Below, piece after piece: positions 17,757 to 26,638 of a stretch of DNA of 64,000 nucleotides. Within the stretch, counting starts at the first letter, position 1. Each line of letters starts with the position of its first letter. A model generated the notes under the pieces. That model searched no databases. It had not been told where the DNA came from and saw only the letters and a program-made list of their open reading frames with translations. Location: contig NZ_MOBM01000012.1 in the NCBI RefSeq assembly GCF_003732275.1, forward strand, positions 372,001 to 436,000. The letters run 5' to 3'. A program made the position numbers and the translations under genes. The DNA comes from Pseudomonas frederiksbergensis (lineage in GTDB: Bacteria > Pseudomonadota > Gammaproteobacteria > Pseudomonadales > Pseudomonadaceae).

Positions 17757-17782
17757 CCCCCCGTCTGTACTGAGGACTACTG

Positions 17783-17900
17783 TGGCGAGGGAGCTTGCTC
17801 CCGCTGGGGTGCGCAGCGCCCCCAAATCAGTCACCTCGATTCACCTGATGACAACTTTTACGACTGCTGCGCAGCCGAACGGGAGTAAGCTCCCTCGCCA
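17783..17900. repeat. Intergenic inverted repeat (family B)
   Basis: TGGCGAGGGAGCTTGCTCCC at one end and GGGAGTAAGCTCCCTCGCCA at the other, with GTGCGCAGCGCCCC and GCTGCGCAGCC inside. It is the same element as at 4.8 kb. Confidence 0.87.
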
Positions 17901-17927
17901 CAAAAGCGCTCTTGATACCGCTTAAAA

Positions 17928-17953
17928 AAAAGCCCCGCATCTGCGGGGCTTTT
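17928..17953. terminator. Terminator of fadD1
   Basis: Stem AAAAGCCCCGCA/TGCGGGGCTTTT with a TC loop and further A residues on the left, giving a T-run on the minus strand. It lies 7 bases past the fadD1 stop and may work on both strands. Confidence 0.9.
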
Positions 17954-17959
17954 GTTTGA

Positions 17960-19660
17960 CTAGGCGCTGACTTTCTTCACGCCCAGTTTCTTCAGCTCTT
18001 CGTCGCGCAGTTCGCGGCGCAGGATCTTGCCGACGTTGGTCGTCGGCAGCGCGTCGCGGAACTCCACGGCTTTCGGTACTTTGTAGCCGGTGACGTTGGC
18101 GCGCATGTGCTCCATCACCTGCTCCTTGGTCAGGGTCACGCCCGGTTTGGCGACGATAAAAATCTTGATCGCCTCGCCCGATTTTTCGTCCGGAACACCA
18201 ATGGCCGCACATTGCAGCACGCCCGGCAGGGTCGCCAGCACGTCTTCAAGCTCATTGGGGTACACGTTGAAACCGGAGACCAGAATCATGTCTTTCTTGC
18301 GATCGACGATGCGCATGTAACCGTCTGGCTGGATCAGCGCGATGTCACCGGTCTTCAACCAGCCTTCGCTGTCGAGTATTTCATCGGTCGCGTCCTGGCG
18401 CTGCCAGTAGCCCCTCATCACTTGCGGACCTTTCACACACAGTTCACCGATGGCGCCCAACGGCTGTTCAACACCGGCATCGTCGATGACTTTGCACAGG
18501 GTCGATGGCACCGGAATACCGATGGTGCCGATCTGGATGTTCTGGCTCGGGTTCACCGTGGCGACCGGGCTGGTTTCGGTCATGCCGTAACCTTCGCAGA
18601 TCGGGCAACCGGTGACCGCTTTCCAGCGCTCGGCCGCGGCCAGTTGCAAGGCCATGCCGCCGGACAGGGTGATTTTCAGACTGGAGAAATCCAGCTTGCG
18701 GAACGCTTCGTTGTTGCACAACGCGACGAACAGCGTGTTCAGGCCGACGAAACCGCTGAACTTCCACTTCGACAGTTCCTTGACCATCGCCGTCAGGTCG
18801 CGCGGGTTGCTGATCAGGATGTTGTGGTTGCCGATCAGCATCATCGACATGCAATGAAAGGTGAAGGCATAGATGTGGTACAGCGGCAGCGGGGTGATCA
18901 GGATTTCGCAACCTTCGTTGAGGTTGGAGCCCATCAGCGCCTTGCACTGCAGCATGTTCGCCACCAGGTTGCGGTGGGTCAGCATCGCGCCCTTGGCCAC
19001 GCCGGTGGTGCCGCCGGTGTATTGCAGCACGGCAACGTCGCTGCTGGCCGGGTTGGCTTCAGCCACTGGCTGGCCATGGCCCTTGCTCAGCACGTCATTG
19101 AATTTGATGGCCTTGGGCAAGTGATACGCCGGGACCATTTTCTTCACATACTTGATGACGCTGTTGACCAGCAGACGTTTGAGCGGCGGCAGCAGGTCGG
19201 CCACTTCAGTGACGATCACGTGCTTGACACCGGTCTTCGGCACGACGGTCTGGGCCAGGTGCGCCATGTTGGCCAGGCAGACCAGGGCTTTGGCACCGGA
19301 GTCGTTGAATTGGTGTTCCATTTCCCGCGCGGTGTACAACGGGTTGGTGTTGACCACGATCAGCCCGGCGCGGATGGCACCGAAGACGGCGACCGGGTAT
19401 TGCAACACGTTGGGCAGTTGCACGGCGATTCGATCGCCGGGTTGCAAATCGGTATGCTGTTGCAGGTAAGCAGCAAAGGCACCGGACAATTCGTACAGCT
19501 CACCGTAGGTGATTGTCTTGCCCAGGTTGCTGAATGCCGGTTTGTCAGCGAAGCGTTGGCAGGATTGCTTCAACACTGCCTGAATATTCGGATACTCGTC
19601 TGGATTGATCTCGGCAGCAATTCCAGCTGGGTACTTATCCTTCCAAAAGTCTTCGATCAT
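17960..19660 (-). CDS. fadD1: Long-chain fatty acid-CoA ligase
   Basis: A 566-residue acyl-CoA synthetase of the adenylate-forming superfamily. It activates fatty acids with ATP and CoA for beta-oxidation. Signatures are the P-loop YTGGTTGVAKGAMLTH, GYGMTETSPVATVN, GWLKTGDIALIQPDGYMRIVDRKKDMILVSGFNVYPNE and a C-terminal lysine in NVGKILRRELR. AGGAG precedes the ATG. The upstream paralog fadD2 shares this order in P. aeruginosa (PA3299/PA3300). 382 bp separate the genes and contain a REP doublet and a 24-bp palindrome, so fadD1 probably has its own promoter. Confidence 0.93.
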   Translation of the reverse strand: MIEDFWKDKYPAGIAAEINPDEYPNIQAVLKQSCQRFADKPAFSNLGKTITYGELYELSGAFAAYLQQHTDLQPGDRIAVQLPNVLQYPVAVFGAIRAGLIVVNTNPLYTAREMEHQFNDSGAKALVCLANMAHLAQTVVPKTGVKHVIVTEVADLLPPLKRLLVNSVIKYVKKMVPAYHLPKAIKFNDVLSKGHGQPVAEANPASSDVAVLQYTGGTTGVAKGAMLTHRNLVANMLQCKALMGSNLNEGCEILITPLPLYHIYAFTFHCMSMMLIGNHNILISNPRDLTAMVKELSKWKFSGFVGLNTLFVALCNNEAFRKLDFSSLKITLSGGMALQLAAAERWKAVTGCPICEGYGMTETSPVATVNPSQNIQIGTIGIPVPSTLCKVIDDAGVEQPLGAIGELCVKGPQVMRGYWQRQDATDEILDSEGWLKTGDIALIQPDGYMRIVDRKKDMILVSGFNVYPNELEDVLATLPGVLQCAAIGVPDEKSGEAIKIFIVAKPGVTLTKEQVMEHMRANVTGYKVPKAVEFRDALPTTNVGKILRRELRDEELKKLGVKKVSA

Positions 19661-19837
19661 GGAAGCCCACTCCTCAGCAACGCGAATTCAAATACCGCAT
19701 TTGATGCGATTATTATTGGTGTTTGATTATTGGTGAGTCTGGCTTTTAACAAGGCCGAGAAGTCACAAAGCGCGCCGAGAGTAGCAGCTTTGCCAAGGGC
19801 CGACTAGAGCCTAAATCGGCCTCTACGGTCACATTTA

Positions 19838-19861
19838 TGACTCTTGAATATTCAATAGTCA
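19838..19861. promoter_or_regulatory. 24-bp operator-like palindrome upstream of fadD1
   Basis: Arms TGACTCTTGAAT and ATTCAATAGTCA form a dyad with only one mismatched pair out of twelve, centred about 190 bases before the fadD1 start. It has no T-run and sits in AT-rich DNA, so it resembles a dimeric repressor site more than a terminator. It does not match the PsrA consensus as I know it (GAAAC-N4-GTTTC). Confidence 0.5.
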
Positions 19862-19926
19862 CTTTTAGAGCAAAAATTCTATAGCACCTTGAAAGCCCCG
19901 TACTTCGGGCCTCTTCCCTCAAAAGC

Positions 19927-20020
19927 ATCGCGGGCAAGCCCGCTCCCACAAGGTTCGCGTCGTACACATTCTTTGTGCACAACACTAAACCTGTGGGAGC
20001 GAGGCTTGCCCGCCGATCGC
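19927..20020. repeat. REP doublet (family A)
   Basis: CATCGCGGGCAAGCCCGCTC first, then CCTGTGGGAGCGAGGCTTGC; outward order of arms, between fadD2 and fadD1. Confidence 0.87.
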
Positions 20021-20042
20021 GCGAAGCGCGGCCATTCAACGA

Positions 20043-21731
20043 TCAGGCGATCTCTCGCAACTCCCGCCGCAGAATCTTGCCCACCGGCGTCATCGGCAAC
20101 GACTCACGCAAGACGATGTGCTTGGGCACTTTGTATGCCGTGAAGTTTTCTTTGCAGTAGGCCTTCAGCTCCTCAAGGCTGACTCCGGATTCACGGGCTA
20201 CCACAAACAACTTCACCGCCTCCCCCGAACGCTCGTCCGGCACGCCGATCACCGCGCAGCTGGCGACTTTCGGGTGGGCCATCACCACGTCTTCGATCTC
20301 GTTGGGGTACACGTTGAAGCCCGAGACGATGATCATGTCTTTTTTGCGATCGACGATACGCACGAAACCGTCCGGGTCGATCACCGCGATGTCGCCCGAC
20401 TTGAACCAGCCGTCGGCGTCCAGCACTTCGGCGGTGGCTTCGGGTTTCTGCCAGTAGCCCTTCATGATCTGCGGGCCCTTGATGCACAGTTCGCCACGCT
20501 CGCCCAGCGGCTGCTCGACGCCTTCATCGTTGATCACCTTCAGGGTCGTACCCGGCACCGGCAGGCCGACCGTGCCGATGCGCGACTTGTCGCCGTAAGG
20601 GTTGGTGCAAGCCACCGGCGAGGTTTCGGTCAGGCCGTAACCCTCGGTGATCCGGCAACCGGTGAGCTGTTCCCAGCGCTCGGCCGTGGCCTTGACCAGC
20701 GCCGTGCCACCGGAGTTGGTGAGTTTAAGACTGGAGAAATCCAGGGTCTTGAAATCGGGATGGTCCATCAGGGCGACGAACAGCGTGTTGAGCCCCAGCA
20801 GCGCCGAAAACCGCCAGTTCTTCAGTTCCTTGATGAAGTTACCAATGTCCCGTGGATTGGTGATCAACACGTTGTGGTTGCCGGTCACCATCATGCACAT
20901 GCAATTCGCCGTGAACGCATAGATGTGGTACAGCGGCAGCGGCGCGATCATCACTTCCTGGCCTTCGCGCAGCAGTGGTTGACCGTCTGCACCGAATTGC
21001 CCCAGACACGCCCGCGCCTGCTGCATGTTCGCCACCAGGTTGCCGTGGGTCAGCATGGCGCCCTTGGCCAGCCCGGTGGTGCCGCCGGTATATTGCAGCA
21101 CGGCGATGTCGTCGAGGCCGACGTTCAGCGGTTTGATGCCCAGGCCCCGGCCCAGACGCAGCGCGCTCTTGAAGGAAATCGCCTGCGGCAAGGAATAGTC
21201 CGGGACCATCTTCTTGACTTTGCTCACCAGGGTATTGACCAGCCAGCCCTTGGCGGTGGGCATCAAGTCGCCCATCTTCGCTTCGATCAGGTACTGAATG
21301 TCGGTGTCGGGCAGCACTTCCTGGACCTTCTGTCCGAACACGTTCAAGTAAACCAGCGCCCGGGCACCGGAGTCCTTGAACTGATGACGCATCTCCCGCG
21401 CGGTGTACAACGGGTTGGTATTGACCACGATCAGCCCGGCGCGCAAGGCACCGAACACGGCAATAGGATAATGCAGGACATTGGGCATCTGCACCGCAAT
21501 GCGATCCCCCGGCACCAGGTCGGTATGGGCTTGCAGGTAACCGGCGAACGCGGCGCTGTAGCGTTCCAGTTCGGCGTAGGTCAGGGTCACGCCCATGTTG
21601 CTGAATGCCGGGCGGTCGGCAAATTTCTTGCAGGAACGCTCGAACACCTCGATCACCGACTTATAGGCCCCAAGGTCAATATCCAGGGGCACGCCGGCCG
21701 GGCGTTTGTCATTCCAGAAATCAGGTTGCAT
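20043..21731 (-). CDS. fadD2: Long-chain fatty acid-CoA ligase (paralog)
   Basis: A 562-residue paralog of the neighbouring fadD1, clearly homologous throughout (YTGGTTGLAKGAMLTHGN, GYGLTETSPVACTN, GWFKSGDIAVIDPDG, and the C-terminal PVGKILRRELR). It activates fatty acids in the cytoplasm. In P. aeruginosa the two enzymes are induced by different chain lengths or conditions. An AGAGGAC site lies about 10 bases before the ATG. It is divergent from the lipase-like gene; the 244-bp space between holds no gene. Confidence 0.92.
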   Translation of the reverse strand: MQPDFWNDKRPAGVPLDIDLGAYKSVIEVFERSCKKFADRPAFSNMGVTLTYAELERYSAAFAGYLQAHTDLVPGDRIAVQMPNVLHYPIAVFGALRAGLIVVNTNPLYTAREMRHQFKDSGARALVYLNVFGQKVQEVLPDTDIQYLIEAKMGDLMPTAKGWLVNTLVSKVKKMVPDYSLPQAISFKSALRLGRGLGIKPLNVGLDDIAVLQYTGGTTGLAKGAMLTHGNLVANMQQARACLGQFGADGQPLLREGQEVMIAPLPLYHIYAFTANCMCMMVTGNHNVLITNPRDIGNFIKELKNWRFSALLGLNTLFVALMDHPDFKTLDFSSLKLTNSGGTALVKATAERWEQLTGCRITEGYGLTETSPVACTNPYGDKSRIGTVGLPVPGTTLKVINDEGVEQPLGERGELCIKGPQIMKGYWQKPEATAEVLDADGWFKSGDIAVIDPDGFVRIVDRKKDMIIVSGFNVYPNEIEDVVMAHPKVASCAVIGVPDERSGEAVKLFVVARESGVSLEELKAYCKENFTAYKVPKHIVLRESLPMTPVGKILRRELREIA

Positions 21732-21975
21732 TATTTTTGTCCTCTTTACCTGAGCCTATCCGGAGCCGCTTTCTGTCACTTCTGAAAAAGCGGTGCTTCC
21801 CGGACACTAGCAGCTATGGTGAATCAGGCAAATATGCGCACGGGCGTCATAGATCGCGTGAATCTTGCTGCCCCGCCGTGGCCTGATCAGACGGTAGGCG
21901 ACGGATGCGCTATACAATGCAGCGGGGCTGTTTTCCACCCAGCAGTCTCATGCAGTCCAACGCAAAGGAATCGCC

Positions 21976-22920
21976 ATGATCCACGACACTTTCTGGCTGA
22001 CCGCGAGTGACCGCAGCCGCCTCTTCGTCAACCAGTGGCTGCCGGCCGCGCCGCTCAAGGCGGTGATCCTGCTGGCCCACGGCATGGCGGAACACAGCGG
22101 TCGCTACGCCCGTCTGGCGCAAGCATGCTGTGATCAGGATTACGGCGTTTATGCCCCGGACCTGCGTGGACATGGCAAAACTGCCGAAAACGGTATGTTG
22201 GGCCATTTCGCCGACGATGATGGCTGGTGCAAAGTGGTCGGCGACCTGGCCAGACTCAACCAACATATCGGCCAACAGCATCCCGGCGTGCCGATCGTGC
22301 TGCTGGGCCACAGCATGGGCAGTTACATCGCCCAGGCTTACTTGCTGCACCACAGCGCCAGCCTGCACGGGGCGATTCTCAGTGGCTCGAACTTCCAGCC
22401 CGTGGCGCTCTATCGCGCAGCGCGACAGATTGCTCGTCTGGAACGCTTGCGCCAAGGGCCCAAGGGGCGCAGTGCGCTGATCGAATGGCTGTCGTTCGGC
22501 TCCTTCAATAAAAAATTCAAACCGGCGCGCACGCCGTTCGACTGGCTGAGCCGCGACCCGGCCGAAGTCGACAAATACGCCAATGACCCGCTCTGCGGCT
22601 TTCGTTGCACCAATCAACTGTGGGTCGATTTGCTCGGCGGCTTGCAGCAAATCAGCAAAGCGTCCAATCTCGCCCAGATCGATCCGGGCTTGCCGTTGCT
22701 GGTGATTGGCGGTGAATGTGATCCGGTGAGCGAAGGCAAACGTCTGAAAGATCTGGCCCACGCCCTGCGCGACGCTGGCTGCCAGAGCCTGCAGCTGACT
22801 ATTTACCCGCAGGCCCGGCATGAGCTGTTCAATGAGAGCAACCGCGACGAAGTGACGGCCGATGTGCTGAACTGGATCGCCCAGGCCTTGAGCAACCGTC
22901 GGCCACCCAGGGCCGAATAG
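21976..22920 (+). CDS. Alpha/beta hydrolase, monoacylglycerol lipase-like
   Basis: A 314-residue serine hydrolase of the lysophospholipase/monoglyceride lipase group. It has the LLAHGMAEHSGRY oxyanion-hole motif, DLRGHGKT, the nucleophile elbow GHSMGS (S113), the acid in IGGECDPVS and the base in QARHELFNE. No signal peptide is seen, so it is probably cytoplasmic. Its neighbours are two acyl-CoA ligases and an enoyl-CoA hydratase, which suggests that it releases fatty acids from glycerides or lipids for activation. The order matches PA3300-PA3302 of P. aeruginosa. Confidence 0.87.
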   Translation: MIHDTFWLTASDRSRLFVNQWLPAAPLKAVILLAHGMAEHSGRYARLAQACCDQDYGVYAPDLRGHGKTAENGMLGHFADDDGWCKVVGDLARLNQHIGQQHPGVPIVLLGHSMGSYIAQAYLLHHSASLHGAILSGSNFQPVALYRAARQIARLERLRQGPKGRSALIEWLSFGSFNKKFKPARTPFDWLSRDPAEVDKYANDPLCGFRCTNQLWVDLLGGLQQISKASNLAQIDPGLPLLVIGGECDPVSEGKRLKDLAHALRDAGCQSLQLTIYPQARHELFNESNRDEVTADVLNWIAQALSNRRPPRAE

Positions 22921-22963
22921 TTTTTTTGTGGATTTATTTAATTCGTCACAGGAATCGAGACAG

Positions 22964-23434
22964 ATGACCCAGGTTACCAACACCCCTTACGAAGCCCTCG
23001 AAGTCGGCCAGACCGCCAGCTACAGCAAGACCGTCGAGGAGCGCGATATTCAGTTGTTCGCCGCGATGTCCGGCGATCACAACCCGGTGCATCTGGACGC
23101 CGAATTCGCCGCCGCCAGCATGTTCAAGGAGCGTATCGCCCACGGCATGTTCAGCGGCGCGTTGATCAGCGCGGCAGTGGCTTGCGAGTTGCCTGGGCCG
23201 GGGACTATTTATATCGGTCAGACGATGAGCTTTCAGAAGCCAGTGAAGATTGGCGACACGCTGACTGTGCGCCTGGAGATTCTCGAGAAACTGCCGAAGT
23301 TTCGTGTGCGTATCGCCACTCGGGTGTTCAACCAGCGCGATGAGTTGGTCGTGGATGGCGAGGCGGAGATTCTGGCGCCACGCAAGCAACAGACCGTGAC
23401 ATTGCCTACCCTGCCGGCGATCAGCATCGGCTGA
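22964..23434 (+). CDS. phaJ1: (R)-specific enoyl-CoA hydratase, MaoC family
   Basis: A 156-residue hot-dog-fold protein. The hydratase signature is AAMSGDHNPVHLD, with the catalytic Asp/His pair at D38 and H43, followed by FKERIAHGMFSGALIS. PhaJ hydrates trans-2-enoyl-CoA from beta-oxidation to (R)-3-hydroxyacyl-CoA, a monomer for medium-chain polyhydroxyalkanoate. AGGA precedes the ATG of MTQVTNTPYE. It follows the lipase-like gene by 43 bases and is probably co-transcribed. The assignment as phaJ1 rests on synteny with fadD1/fadD2 and the hydrolase. Confidence 0.85.
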   Translation: MTQVTNTPYEALEVGQTASYSKTVEERDIQLFAAMSGDHNPVHLDAEFAAASMFKERIAHGMFSGALISAAVACELPGPGTIYIGQTMSFQKPVKIGDTLTVRLEILEKLPKFRVRIATRVFNQRDELVVDGEAEILAPRKQQTVTLPTLPAISIG

Positions 23435-23490
23435 TTTGCAAGTCCGCTGATCGTTCCCACGCTTCGCGTCACTGGTGTCCGGGAAAACTG

Positions 23491-23512
23491 AAGGGGGAGC
23501 TTGCTCCCCCTT
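23491..23512. terminator. Strong hairpin between convergent genes
   Basis: AAGGGGGAGC/GCTCCCCCTT with a TT loop: a perfect 10-pair stem between phaJ1 and the convergent membrane protein gene. It resembles the core of repeat family B. There is no long T-run, so it may act as a weak terminator or mRNA-end stabiliser. Confidence 0.6.
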
Positions 23513-23535
23513 GCTGTGCCTGCCTCTGAGCCAAA

Positions 23536-24270
23536 TCAGAGATTGCGCGATAACGCCCTGCGCACACTCTCACTGTTCAGCGCAGGGCTTTCAGTCTCGG
23601 CAGGGGGTTGTGCCGGTGCAGGACTTTCGGCCTGGAAAGAGATTTCAGCCTGAACCGGGCTTTCAACTTGAACAGGGCTTGGCGCCTGACCGCGACTGGC
23701 GACCTGATTGCCCAGCTTCTCAATGTAGGCGTTCAAATCGCTAATCAGCAGTTTCTTGCGCTGGGAGCCCTGATACCACGCGTAGCAAAAATAGCCCGTC
23801 GCCGCCAGGAAGCCTAGCCCGGCTGTAGCAAGACCGGCGATGCACAATCCAAGCACGATCAGCACTGTCTTCCAGTTAAAGGGCGACAGCTCCAGCTCGG
23901 TATTCAGCACGTTCGCGTCACGCAGCACCCAGCGCTTGGACGCCGTGTGGTTCTGCAAAAGGGTGTGCAGCGGCGAGCCATCCTTGTTCAAGGCACTGAT
24001 TAAAGAGATTTCCTGACCGGTGCGCAAAGGAATGTCCACGCCGCGCAGCTTTACATCGTGCTCGACGCCGTCCGGCGTCTTGACCCAGAACTCATGATTG
24101 ATGATCGAAACAGAACTGATGCGCACAGGCGTCACATCACCGTCGTCACCGTTCACATGAACGCCGCCCGTGGATGTCACACGGGTCTCGCTGACTTTTT
24201 CGCTACCCACCACTTCACCGCTCAAGACAGTGAAAGAAACGGTTTTATCGCCATGGGTGAAGTTGTGCAT
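23536..24270 (-). CDS. Hypothetical membrane protein with Pro/Glu-rich repeat tail
   Basis: A 244-residue protein of unknown function. Residues 1-120 look like a soluble beta-rich domain (DKTVSFTVLSGEVVGSEKVS..., VRISSVSIINHEFWVKTPDG, VDIPLRTGQEISLISAL). One long or two short hydrophobic segments follow (TVLIVLGLCIAGLATAGLGF, LAATGYFCYAWYQGS). The C-terminal 55 residues are low-complexity, with near-repeats of the type SPVQVESPVQAE and ESPAPAQPPAETESPA. AAGGAA precedes the ATG of MHNFTHGDK. I do not recognise a family. Confidence 0.72.
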   Translation of the reverse strand: MHNFTHGDKTVSFTVLSGEVVGSEKVSETRVTSTGGVHVNGDDGDVTPVRISSVSIINHEFWVKTPDGVEHDVKLRGVDIPLRTGQEISLISALNKDGSPLHTLLQNHTASKRWVLRDANVLNTELELSPFNWKTVLIVLGLCIAGLATAGLGFLAATGYFCYAWYQGSQRKKLLISDLNAYIEKLGNQVASRGQAPSPVQVESPVQAEISFQAESPAPAQPPAETESPALNSESVRRALSRNL

Positions 24271-24477
24271 TTCGATTCCTTGATGACCCACGTCGATCGG
24301 ACGTGCAGGAGAAAGATCCGTATGCGGCGGATGCTACTAATTAGCCACTAGGCTGTCCAGAATTCACCACCACTAACACTTGGCAGCGCCAGGTCGCCGC
24401 CGATCAAAGTCTTGATCGCGAACTGCAAGGCGCGGCAAGCTAGCTATATCCCGCCCAGCATTAAATGCCGAACACAA
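24271..24477. other. Intergenic region
   Basis: About 200 bases between two minus-strand genes. The part next to the membrane protein should hold its promoter. I see no repeat or clear site apart from the terminator at its far end. Confidence 0.4.
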
Positions 24478-24504
24478 AAAAACGCCAGACAAGCTGGCGT
24501 TTTT
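24478..24504 (-). terminator. Terminator of the PA2169-family gene
   Basis: Stem AAAAACGCCAG/CTGGCGTTTTT with an ACAAG loop, 17 bases past the stop codon. It gives a T-run on the minus strand. Confidence 0.88.
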
Positions 24505-24520
24505 GACAGATAACGAACGC

Positions 24521-24988
24521 TTATGAGCGCGCGCGAGCCTGGTTACGCAGGGCTTTCACCTGATCGTGGTTGCGTTGTACGCCGTGATACTGGCGTTCAA
24601 CGATGTCACGAATGCTCACCAGGTTGTCCTTGTTGATTTTTTCCAGTGCGTCCTTGTAAGCCTTCAGCGCGTGGTCTTCACCGCGTTCGGCTTCGTTCAG
24701 CACCGCCTCTTCGTCCTTGCCGGTGAACATCGCCTTCACGTCGACCCAGCGACGGTGCAGATCGCCACTGACGCTGGTGGAGGTTTCTGGATCACCGCCC
24801 AGGGAACGCACAGTTGCCTGCAGTTCGGCAGCGGCAGTAGCGCAGTCGGCGGAGCGCTGCATGAACAGGTTTTTAAGTTCTGGATGTTTGATGTCTTCAG
24901 CGCAAGTCTTGAACCCTTCCTGACCGTCTTTACTGGTTTCAATCAGGTCGTTGAGTACAGAGATCGCTTCTTTATTAATGTCGGTCAT
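24521..24988 (-). CDS. PA2169 family four-helix-bundle protein (DUF2383)
   Basis: A 155-residue, wholly helical soluble protein: MTDINKEAISVLNDLIETSK, KTCAEDIKHPELKNLFMQRSAD, ELQATVRSLGGDPETS, and a C-terminal DIVERQYHGVQRNHDQVK. These features match the PA2169/DUF2383 family, ferritin-like bundles whose function is unsettled; they are often near stress genes. AAGGAAT precedes the ATG. Single gene with its own terminator. Confidence 0.85.
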   Translation of the reverse strand: MTDINKEAISVLNDLIETSKDGQEGFKTCAEDIKHPELKNLFMQRSADCATAAAELQATVRSLGGDPETSTSVSGDLHRRWVDVKAMFTGKDEEAVLNEAERGEDHALKAYKDALEKINKDNLVSIRDIVERQYHGVQRNHDQVKALRNQARARS

Positions 24989-25192
24989 TTTTCAATTCCT
25001 TGCGGTTGATGAAAGATGCAATAAGTAGTTGCACCCTGCATGCCAGCTTTGAATTGACGTCTTTTTACTTATATTTCAATTAGTTGTCGTTTAAGTCGAA
25101 ATCTGTATCCGCTTTTTTTGCATGATCTGTCATTTGGCCTGCATGCAGAATGCCTGTATTTTCCAGACTGTTTTGAATCACGACGACTGATG

Positions 25193-25429
25193 ATGAATCC
25201 CGAAAAGCTCGAACTGCTGATTACCCATGAAATGCCCTTCGGCAAATACAAGGGCCGCATCATCGCTGACCTGCCCGGCCAGTACCTGAACTGGTTCGCT
25301 CGCGAAGGTTTCCCTCACGGTGAACTGGGCGGTTTGCTGGCCTTGATGCAGGAAATCGACCACAACGGCTTGTCGGAGCTGCTTGAACCGCTGCGCGCCA
25401 AACACGGCAAACCTGCGCCTCGCCACTGA
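25193..25429 (+). CDS. DUF3820 family protein
   Basis: A 78-residue protein: LITHEMPFGKYKGRIIADLP, then GQYLNWFAREGFPHGELGGL and a short helix. This is the DUF3820 family (the Pfam name refers to a putative quorum-sensing-regulated virulence factor). The PFGKYKG-x5-LP core is its hallmark. Two consecutive ATGs are possible starts (25190 and 25193); no strong ribosome binding site is visible. The class V aminotransferase gene begins 25 bases after its stop, so the two are probably co-transcribed. Confidence 0.82.
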   Translation: MNPEKLELLITHEMPFGKYKGRIIADLPGQYLNWFAREGFPHGELGGLLALMQEIDHNGLSELLEPLRAKHGKPAPRH

Positions 25430-25454
25430 CCCGCCCTACCTCACCGAGTTGCTC

Positions 25455-26636
25455 ATGCCCGATAACCCCCGCCGTTCCCGCGATGAAGCCTTTTGGCAGA
25501 CCTTTGCCGACCGCTATGCTGTCGAACCCGGCCCCCTGAACCTGGAGAACGGTTACTTCGGGCGTATGTCGCGCACCGTGGTCGAGGAGTATCAGCGCAA
25601 CATAGAGCTGATCAACCGCGGCAACTCGGTACATGTGCGCCAGCGCTTCGAACAGGGCGAAAGCGTCAAGATTCGTGAGCAACTGGCCGAGCTGATCGGT
25701 GCTCCCGCCGAAGCCGTCGCCCTCACCCGCAACGCCTCCGACGGCCTGCAATCGCTGATCCGCAACTACAACCGCCTGGAACCGGGAGATCAGGTGCTGA
25801 TATGCGATCTGGAGTACGACACGGTCAAGGGCGCGATGCGTTGGCTGGCGCGCTATCGAGGTGTGGAAGTGATCGAGATCGAACACTGCCACCCCGCCAG
25901 TTTCGACAGTTTATTCACCACTTACCGCGAAGCTTTTATCCGTTATCCTCGACTGAAGCTGATGGCCCTGACCCACGTCACCCATCGCACCGGGCTGGTG
26001 ATGCCGGTGCAGGCGATTGCCGCTGCCGCCAGGGAACACGGCATCGATGTGATTCTCGACGGCGCCCATGCCCTCGGCCAGATCGAGTTCAATCTCGATG
26101 AACTGGGCATCGCCTTTGCCGGCTACAACCTGCACAAATGGATCGGTGCGCCGCTGACCCTGGGCTTCATTTACATCGCCCCTCAGCGGCTGGCCGATAT
26201 CGACCCGGACATGGGCGAGATGCATTTCCCGGTCACCGACATTCGCGCCCGCACGCCGTACAGCACCCCGAACATCCCGGCCCTGCTGACCCTGCCGCTG
26301 GTGTTCGAAGAACATCACGCGATGGGCGGTTCCGTCGCCAAGGGCACGCGGCTCAATTACCTGCGCAACCGATGGGTCAATGCCGTTCGGGGGTTACCGG
26401 GAATCGAAGTCATGACCCCGGATGACCCGCGCCTGTATTGCGGCATCACCTCGATGCGCTTTACCCGGCATGCCGATCAGCAGGCGATGGTCGAGCGCCT
26501 GCTCAACGACTACAACCTGTTTACCGTGGCGCGCAGCGGCGCGGCGTGTGGCCCGTGCATCCGCATTACGCCGGGGCTCACGACCACTGCAGCCGACATG
26601 GATCTGCTGGCCCGGGCGCTGACCGAACTGCGCTGA
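25455..26636 (+). CDS. Class V aminotransferase family PLP enzyme
   Basis: A 393-residue fold-type I PLP enzyme related to cysteine desulfurases and isopenicillin-N epimerases. It has LTRNASDGLQSLIRNY, the PLP-binding ILDGAHALGQIEFNLDELG, and the Schiff-base lysine in GYNLHKWIGAPL (K228). A C-terminal AACGPCIRITPG segment contains a Cys pair. It lacks the RSGTPSTHLV loop typical of IscS, so I do not call it a desulfurase. It has no signal peptide (N-terminus MPDNPRRSRDEAFWQTF). The substrate is unknown. Confidence 0.83.
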   Translation: MPDNPRRSRDEAFWQTFADRYAVEPGPLNLENGYFGRMSRTVVEEYQRNIELINRGNSVHVRQRFEQGESVKIREQLAELIGAPAEAVALTRNASDGLQSLIRNYNRLEPGDQVLICDLEYDTVKGAMRWLARYRGVEVIEIEHCHPASFDSLFTTYREAFIRYPRLKLMALTHVTHRTGLVMPVQAIAAAAREHGIDVILDGAHALGQIEFNLDELGIAFAGYNLHKWIGAPLTLGFIYIAPQRLADIDPDMGEMHFPVTDIRARTPYSTPNIPALLTLPLVFEEHHAMGGSVAKGTRLNYLRNRWVNAVRGLPGIEVMTPDDPRLYCGITSMRFTRHADQQAMVERLLNDYNLFTVARSGAACGPCIRITPGLTTTAADMDLLARALTELR

Positions 26637-26638
26637 AG

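Larger units (their letters stand above)
19661..20042. other. fadD2-fadD1 intergenic region
   Basis: 382 bases without a gene. It contains an AT-rich stretch, a near-perfect 24-bp palindrome (19838-19861) and a REP doublet (19927-20020). I expect the fadD1 promoter here. Confidence 0.6.

Noticed and set aside
18107..21785. Two open frames of over 500 codons antisense to fadD1 and fadD2
   Set aside because: Same reason: shadow frames of two homologous ligases, which also explains why they look alike.
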